This document shows, piece after piece, positions 59,179-64,000 of a stretch of 64,000 bases of DNA (position 1 is its first letter; every line of letters begins with the position of its first letter). Origin of the DNA: Neisseria animalis (lineage in GTDB: Bacteria; Pseudomonadota; Gammaproteobacteria; Burkholderiales; Neisseriaceae). The notes below the pieces were generated by a model that ran no database searches, was not told where the DNA came from, and saw nothing but the letters and a program-made list of their open reading frames with translations. The DNA lies in contig NZ_LR134287.1 in the NCBI RefSeq assembly GCF_900636515.1, forward strand, positions 186,001-250,000, written 5' to 3'. Position numbers and translations under genes: made by a program.

Positions 59179-59442
59179 GTTTTGCCGTTTCAGCAATGCG
59201 GTTGAGCCTGAAAACTTTGAAAAAAGCCGTCTGCAAATGGGATTTACAGACGGCTGTTCGCATGGATACGGCTTGAAAACACGGTTTGCGGTGCGGTTGG
59301 GGCGTATCAAAAACGCATCAGCCGTGCCGTCCGAATGCGGGAAATATTGATATGGCATTGAAATGCGCGCGGTTGTTTATCAAACTGCTGTGTGTCAAAC
59401 TGAAAAAGCGGGAAGCGCAGCAAGGGTAAAATGCAGACGGCA

Positions 59443-60741
59443 TTATTCCGCGCCGACAACCACAATATGCAGATTTTTAGGGTCGACGCGGCGTTGCCAA
59501 ACTTCTTTGATTTGTTCTACGGTCAGCTTTTCCACTGCTTTTGGGTAGGCTTCGAGGTAATCGTCCGGCAGGTCGTATTCGCCGATTAAGGTCAGGTAGC
59601 CCAGCAACTTGGCATTGGAATCAAAGCGCAGGGGGAAGCTGCCGATGATGTTGGCTTTGGCTTGGCGCAGTTCGTCTTCGGTCGGACCTTCGGCAATAAA
59701 TTGTTCAACCACGGCTTGCGTATCGGCAAGAGCGGCGCGGGTGTTTTGCTTTTGGGTGGAAAACGAAATGCTGAACGCGCCTGCTTCGGCCGCAGGCTCG
59801 AGACTGCTGTGTACGCCGTATGTGTAGCCTTTGCGGTCGCGGAGCTGCTGCATCAGACGGCTGTCGAAACCGCCGCCGCCCAGAATGTAGTTGCCGGCGA
59901 CAAGGGCGTAATAGTCGGGGTCTTTGCGCGTAATCAGCGGCATACCGAGTATGACGTGCGCCTGTTCTCCGGCAAACGGGATTTCCGTGCGGCCGGCGGT
60001 TTGTTGTGCCACAGGTGGTACGCGGCGTTCGGCAGCGGCTTGTTCGGGCAGACCTTTTAAGGCTTCGCGAACCAGTTTCTCGGCTTGGCGGCGGCCGACA
60101 TCGCCGACAATGGCGACAACGGCGTTGTCTTTGCCGTAGCGGGTGCGGTGGAAAGCGCGGATGTCGTCAAGCGTAACATTTTTAAGACCGGTTATGCTCA
60201 CTTTGGCGCTGCTGCCGTAAGGGTGGTGCGGATAGGCGAGGCGGGTAAAGGCGCGGCCGGCATTAAATCCGGGCATGGTTTCCATTTGTTGCAGCGCGGT
60301 AATGGCTTGGTTTTGGCGGCGTCGGAATACTTCGGGGGCGAAACGCGGTGCGGTCAGTGCTTGGTTGAGCAGCGTAACCGCCTGTTTGAGATGGTGCGGT
60401 TTGCTCAGGCTGCGGAGGGAAACAGACGCGCTTTCCTGATCGGCAGCGGCGGCGATGTTGACGGCGGCATCGTTGGTTTTTTCATTAAAGGCTTCTTCGT
60501 CCAGCTTGCGCGTGCCGCCGGTTAGGAGCGCGGCGGTAAATTCGGCTACTTGGTTTTTGTTGTCCGGATTGAATACGCTGCCTGCGCCTTTGAAGCTGAT
60601 TTCCATGTCGACAATAGGGTTGTCGTGCCGCGCTACCAGCAGGACTTGCGTACCTTCGGCGGTTGTCCAGCGTTGGATGTCGATGGCTTGGGCAGTAGGG
60701 AGCAGCAGGAGCATGAGGGGAATGAGAAATTTTGCAGTCAT
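59443..60741 (-). CDS. M16 family peptidase-like protein, catalytic motif absent
   Basis: 432 residues. A signal peptide (MTAKFLIPLMLLLLPTAQA) is followed by M16 insulinase-type domains: GTQVLLVARHDNPIVDMEISFKGAGS at the position where active members have HxxEH, here replaced. It is the inactive partner of the upstream M16 gene, as in mitochondrial-processing-type heterodimers. It probably acts in the periplasm. ATG at 60741. Confidence 0.87.
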   Translation of the reverse strand: MTAKFLIPLMLLLLPTAQAIDIQRWTTAEGTQVLLVARHDNPIVDMEISFKGAGSVFNPDNKNQVAEFTAALLTGGTRKLDEEAFNEKTNDAAVNIAAAADQESASVSLRSLSKPHHLKQAVTLLNQALTAPRFAPEVFRRRQNQAITALQQMETMPGFNAGRAFTRLAYPHHPYGSSAKVSITGLKNVTLDDIRAFHRTRYGKDNAVVAIVGDVGRRQAEKLVREALKGLPEQAAAERRVPPVAQQTAGRTEIPFAGEQAHVILGMPLITRKDPDYYALVAGNYILGGGGFDSRLMQQLRDRKGYTYGVHSSLEPAAEAGAFSISFSTQKQNTRAALADTQAVVEQFIAEGPTEDELRQAKANIIGSFPLRFDSNAKLLGYLTLIGEYDLPDDYLEAYPKAVEKLTVEQIKEVWQRRVDPKNLHIVVVGAE

Positions 60742-60768
60742 GGCAGTATCTTTAAAAACGGGGGCAAA

Positions 60769-60824
60769 TGCCGTCTGCAAAATAAGGGTTCGGTCGGTAT
60801 GCCAAACCGTATTTGCAGACGGCC
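60769..60824. terminator. Inverted DUS pair between the two M16 genes
   Basis: ATGCCGTCTGCAAAATA and TATTTGCAGACGGCC with a 25-base loop in the 134-bp gap. It may reduce expression of the second gene relative to the first. Confidence 0.65.
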
Positions 60825-60875
60825 TTGACGGTATCGGAAGCGGAAAGGCGGTGCGGTCAAGGCATCGCAAAGTGT

Positions 60876-62183
60876 TTAACGGTGTTCCGGTTTGACCACC
60901 ACCACGCCGGAGCGGTTGTCGGTCAGCAGTTTGGCGGCGGCCTGAATGTCCGACGGGCGGACGGCTTGCAGACGGCGGCGGATTTCGGCTTCATCAGTGT
61001 ATCGGAAACCGCGTGTTTCCAAACGTCCCATCAGCGAGGCTTGCGCGCTCATGGAGTCGCGTGCGTAAATTTCATCGGCATAGGCGCGTTTTTGCACGCG
61101 CGACAATTCGTCTTTGCCGATACCGTTTTCCGCAATATCGCGGATTTCGGCACGAATCTGATCAATCAGCGCGTGTTCGGAAACCTCTTCGGCAGGCATG
61201 GCGGTAATGTTGAACAACGGCATTTCGCGGCTGAGCAAATCGTAGCTCGCACCCACGCTTAAGGCAGATTGTTTGCCGCGTACCAGACGGCTGTCGAAAC
61301 GGCTGGAGGAGTTGCCGGCCAGAATATCGGCCAGCACATCGAGTGCGTAAGGAATGTTGTCGTCCAACTGCTTCAGCGGCGGTACGCGGTAGGAAAGCGC
61401 AATCAGCGGTTGGCGGGTAACGGCGGAAGTGGTTTCGGTATAAGCAGGCGCGCGCTCTGCTGGTTCGGTTAAGTCGTTGCGCGGCGGCGTATCTTTTGCG
61501 GGAATGCCGCCGAACAGCTCGGAGGCCGTCTGTATTGTTCGGGCAGCGTCCACATCGCCGACCACCACCAAGACGGCGTTGTTCGGCGCATAATATTGCC
61601 GGTACCAATTGCGTAAGTCTTCTGCCGTCAGCGTGTGCAGATCGTCCATATAACCGATGACGGCGGCGCGCATGGAGGGCTTGGTAAAGCTGTTGAGATA
61701 AATATGCTCCCACAGTTTGCCGGCGGCGGAATCTTCGGTGCGCTGGCGGCGTTCTTCGCGGATAACGCTCATTTCATTGAGAAATTCGTCATTGCTGAAA
61801 TTGAGGTTTTGCATACGGTCGGCTTCGAGTGCCAATACCTCGGGCAGATTGGCAGCGGCAATGTTTTCATAATAAACGGTTTCGCTGCGGTTGGTGTAGG
61901 CATTGTTTTTGCCGCCCAACGCCGATACGGTGCGGTTGAACACTCCGGAAGGTACGTTTGGCGTACCTTTAAACATCATGTGTTCGAGCGCGTGGCTCAA
62001 GCCGCTTTTGCCGGGCTGCTCGTCTATGCTGCCGACTTTATACCAAAGCTGTGCCACCGCAACCGGTGCGCGCCGGTCTTCTTTCACAATAACCTTCAGA
62101 CCGTTGGGCAGGGTGTGCGACAGGGTTTGCGCCCACGCGGGCAGGGCAAACGCAAGAGAAAGGACAAAAAGCGAACGGAGCAT
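60876..62183 (-). CDS. M16 family zinc metallopeptidase
   Basis: 435 residues. A signal peptide (MLRSLFVLSLAFALPAWA) precedes the inverted zinc motif HALEHMMFKGT (HxxEH) near residue 64 and the downstream acidic ligand region. It is the catalytic member of the periplasmic pair with the gene at 59443-60741. ATG at 62183 gives a good signal peptide, with GAGAAAATGCC upstream. Confidence 0.9.
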   Translation of the reverse strand: MLRSLFVLSLAFALPAWAQTLSHTLPNGLKVIVKEDRRAPVAVAQLWYKVGSIDEQPGKSGLSHALEHMMFKGTPNVPSGVFNRTVSALGGKNNAYTNRSETVYYENIAAANLPEVLALEADRMQNLNFSNDEFLNEMSVIREERRQRTEDSAAGKLWEHIYLNSFTKPSMRAAVIGYMDDLHTLTAEDLRNWYRQYYAPNNAVLVVVGDVDAARTIQTASELFGGIPAKDTPPRNDLTEPAERAPAYTETTSAVTRQPLIALSYRVPPLKQLDDNIPYALDVLADILAGNSSSRFDSRLVRGKQSALSVGASYDLLSREMPLFNITAMPAEEVSEHALIDQIRAEIRDIAENGIGKDELSRVQKRAYADEIYARDSMSAQASLMGRLETRGFRYTDEAEIRRRLQAVRPSDIQAAAKLLTDNRSGVVVVKPEHR

Positions 62184-62257
62184 GGCATTTTCTCGAAACA
62201 GGAAATGTTTGATGATAACGGCTTTCGTTTGAATGGGCAAACGGCGGGAGGTTGGTG

Positions 62258-62273
62258 CATTTTGTGGTATAGT
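62258..62273 (+). promoter_or_regulatory. Candidate extended -10 promoter before cysM
   Basis: TTTTGTGGTATAGT with TGG-TATAGT (-10 at 62268-62273), about 60 bases upstream of the ATG. The same 14 bases lie upstream of rpsM. No good -35 is seen. Confidence 0.4.
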
Positions 62274-62331
62274 CGGTTCCAATCAAGAAAGGGCGGAACA
62301 CTGCCGCCGCTTTAAACCCATCGGAACCCGT

Positions 62332-63216
62332 ATGCACACCAAACGACTTGCCGACACCATCGGCCATACCCCCTTAGTCCGCCTCGAACGCGTTGCCGCG
62401 CACACCCAAGCGCAGGTTTGGGCGAAACTCGAAGGCAACAACCCCGCCGGTTCGGTCAAAGACCGCCCCGCCTACCACATGATCGCACAGGCCGAAGCAC
62501 GCGGCGACATCCGCCCCGGCGACACCCTGATCGAAGCCACCAGCGGCAACACCGGCATCGCGCTGGCCATGGCCGCCGCCGTCAAAGGCTACCGCCTGAT
62601 TCTGCTCATGCCCGCCAATTCCACACAAGAGCGCAAAGACGCGATGGCCGCCTACGGTGCGGAACTGATTGAAACCGAAAGCATGGAAGCCGCCCGCGAC
62701 CAAGCCTTGGCCATGCAGGAGCAGGGCTTGGGCAAAGTGCTCGATCAGTTCAACAACCCCGACAACAAAGAAGCGCACTACCTCACCACCGGTCCCGAAA
62801 TTTGGGCGCAAACCGAAGGCAAAATCACCCACTTCGTCAGCTCAATGGGTACTACCGGCACCATCACCGGCGTGGCGCGTTATTTGAAAGAACAAAACCC
62901 CGCCGTCCGCATCATCGGCCTGCAACCGGACGAGCAGTCCGCCATCGCCGGTATCCGCCGCTGGCCTGCCGCCTATATGCCGGGTATCTTCGAGGCCGAT
63001 TTGATTGATGAAACATTGGATGTCAGCCAGCAGGAAGCCGAAGCCTTTATGCGCCGCCTCGCCCGCGAAGAAGGCGTGTTTGCCGGAGTGTCCTCCGGCG
63101 CGGCGGCTTTGAAGGCCGTGGAAATTGCCGAACAAAACCCGGGCGCGGTAGTGGTGTGCATCATCTGCGACCGCGGCGACCGCTATTTGTCCACAGGTTT
63201 GTTCAGTCCGCGATAG
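62332..63216 (+). CDS. cysM: Cysteine synthase B
   Basis: 294 residues. The PLP lysine is in EGNNPAGSVKDRPA, and EATSGNTGIALAMAAA is the substrate loop; VSSMGTTGTITGVARYL and GVSSGAAALKAV bind the phosphate and ring. The RRWP insertion and length fit CysM rather than CysK. It makes cysteine from O-acetylserine and sulfide or thiosulfate. ATG at 62332 gives MHTKRLADTIGHTPLVRLE. Confidence 0.92.
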   Translation: MHTKRLADTIGHTPLVRLERVAAHTQAQVWAKLEGNNPAGSVKDRPAYHMIAQAEARGDIRPGDTLIEATSGNTGIALAMAAAVKGYRLILLMPANSTQERKDAMAAYGAELIETESMEAARDQALAMQEQGLGKVLDQFNNPDNKEAHYLTTGPEIWAQTEGKITHFVSSMGTTGTITGVARYLKEQNPAVRIIGLQPDEQSAIAGIRRWPAAYMPGIFEADLIDETLDVSQQEAEAFMRRLAREEGVFAGVSSGAAALKAVEIAEQNPGAVVVCIICDRGDRYLSTGLFSPR

Positions 63217-63246
63217 ATATTGTGCCGAACGCTGTTTTGAAAATGG

Positions 63247-63295
63247 AAAAGGCCGTCTGCAAAATCGGGTTTCGGTATTTGCAGACGGCCTTTTG
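63247..63295 (+). terminator. Inverted DUS pair after cysM
   Basis: AAAAGGCCGTCTGCAAAA and TATTTGCAGACGGCCTTTT, perfect arms and a T-run. The remaining gap to 63456 shows no gene. Confidence 0.82.
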
Positions 63296-63456
63296 TATGT
63301 TCGAATCATTCAGCATAAGATAAGGCAGCCAAAGTAGCAGCAGTACAGGCAGTAAGGCGCGGCGGAACGGCTGTTTCAGCAGCTTGGCAAAGCCTTATTT
63401 TTTAAGCAAAGCGCGGCAATGCCGTATCGTTTTGTGTTATGGCTGTTACACAGATT

Positions 63457-64000
63457 TTATTCGGCGTTTGCCCGCTCCAGCAGCGCGAAACCTTCCTTAT
63501 CATTACGCGGGCGCGCACCCTGCCAGCGTTTTACCCAGCCTTGCGGTGTGGCGGTATCTTTCGGCTGTTGAACGAGACGGTAACGGCATTCCGCATGGCC
63601 GGTATGCAGGGCGATGTCGCTGTACTGTCCCCAAGCAAGGCGCGCGCGGCGGTCGTTTTCGGCAACATAAAGGCATTCGCGGCCGTCTGCAAACTGCTTC
63701 GATAATTCAGACGGCAGGGCGGCCTGCATTTGTTTGACAACCGGTTCGTAGCTCTTGGCCGCGTCCAGCCACGGCAGGAATAGCGTCATCAGCAAAGCCC
63801 AAACCAGCGTAACGCCTGCCGCCCAGTTGGTTACCGCCTGGCGGCCTTTGATGTTTTTCCGTGTAATGGCCAGCAGCCACAACGGGGTAAACAAAATCGC
63901 CACCATCATCGGCACAATGTCGGTTTCCGGCGTGTAATACGGGCTGAAATATGCCGCACGTTCGGCAAGTTTCGCCGGCCAGCCGTAGTTCATGGCGAAA
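63457..64000 (-). CDS. GT39-type glycosyltransferase, C-terminal part
   Basis: The frame is open through the window edge, so the start is outside. The visible 180 residues end a membrane protein: two hydrophobic segments (VPMMVAILFTPLWLLAI and WAAGVTLVWALLMTLFLPW) followed by a soluble C-terminal domain with WVKRWQGARPRND. Layout and sequence fit the PMT/ArnT-like GT39 family, which moves lipid-linked sugars at the periplasmic face. The acceptor is unknown. Confidence 0.7.
   Translation of the reverse strand, partial: FAMNYGWPAKLAERAAYFSPYYTPETDIVPMMVAILFTPLWLLAITRKNIKGRQAVTNWAAGVTLVWALLMTLFLPWLDAAKSYEPVVKQMQAALPSELSKQFADGRECLYVAENDRRARLAWGQYSDIALHTGHAECRYRLVQQPKDTATPQGWVKRWQGARPRNDKEGFALLERANAE

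Overview
The window reads as chromosome of a Neisseria species other than N. meningitidis or N. gonorrhoeae. The evidence is the S10-spc-alpha ribosomal order, neisserial housekeeping proteins (for example a RecQ with three HRDC domains), several Correia-type miniature elements, and dozens of DNA uptake sequences (DUS). Most of these DUS have the form GCCGTCTG(C/T)AAA rather than the meningococcal GCCGTCTGAA. The species cannot be fixed from the sequence alone.

Layout. 1-11.2 kb holds the end of rplB and an unbroken ribosomal run (rpsS to rplQ, with secY, infA and rpoA), closed by a hairpin terminator. 11.2-31.2 kb is mostly housekeeping: pncC/cinA-type amidase, rsfS, nadD, carbonic anhydrase, a Nudix hydrolase, an ABC ATPase with truC, a ThiP-like permease, acetate permease with its small partner, an arginine/ornithine-type antiporter, metG and recQ. 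It is interrupted at 23.25-26.41 kb by a four-gene block (LysR regulator, secreted hydrolase, cyclophilin-like protein, acetyltransferase). That block has no DUS that I can see but has two exact Pasteurellaceae uptake-signal cores.

The accessory core is 31.3-43.2 kb. A type III-like restriction-modification (RM) operon (res1/mod1) lies beside recQ; its methyltransferase is split by a 12-G homopolymer and reads as phase-OFF. About 57 bp upstream of mod1 sits a 7.5-kb transposon with near-perfect 35-bp inverted ends and an 8-bp target duplication. It carries an IS1595-family transposase, two small coiled-coil/winged-helix genes, and a second type III RM system whose mod gene starts with about 11 GCACA repeats and reads as phase-ON. 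Two adjacent, independently switching methyltransferases are thus predicted.

43.5-64 kb returns to core genes: an MsbA-like ABC exporter, mnmG, murJ, obgE, cysS, a DUF2818 protein, a LeuE-like exporter, a YbaK-domain protein, proB, a pair of M16 peptidases, cysM and the end of a GT39 glycosyltransferase. Between obgE and cysS is a third RM locus: a Sau3AI/MutH-type endonuclease broken by one in-frame TGA beside an intact cytosine methyltransferase. Many gene ends carry inverted DUS pairs that can act as terminators, and five near-intact Correia-type elements (101-107 bp) occupy intergenic gaps.
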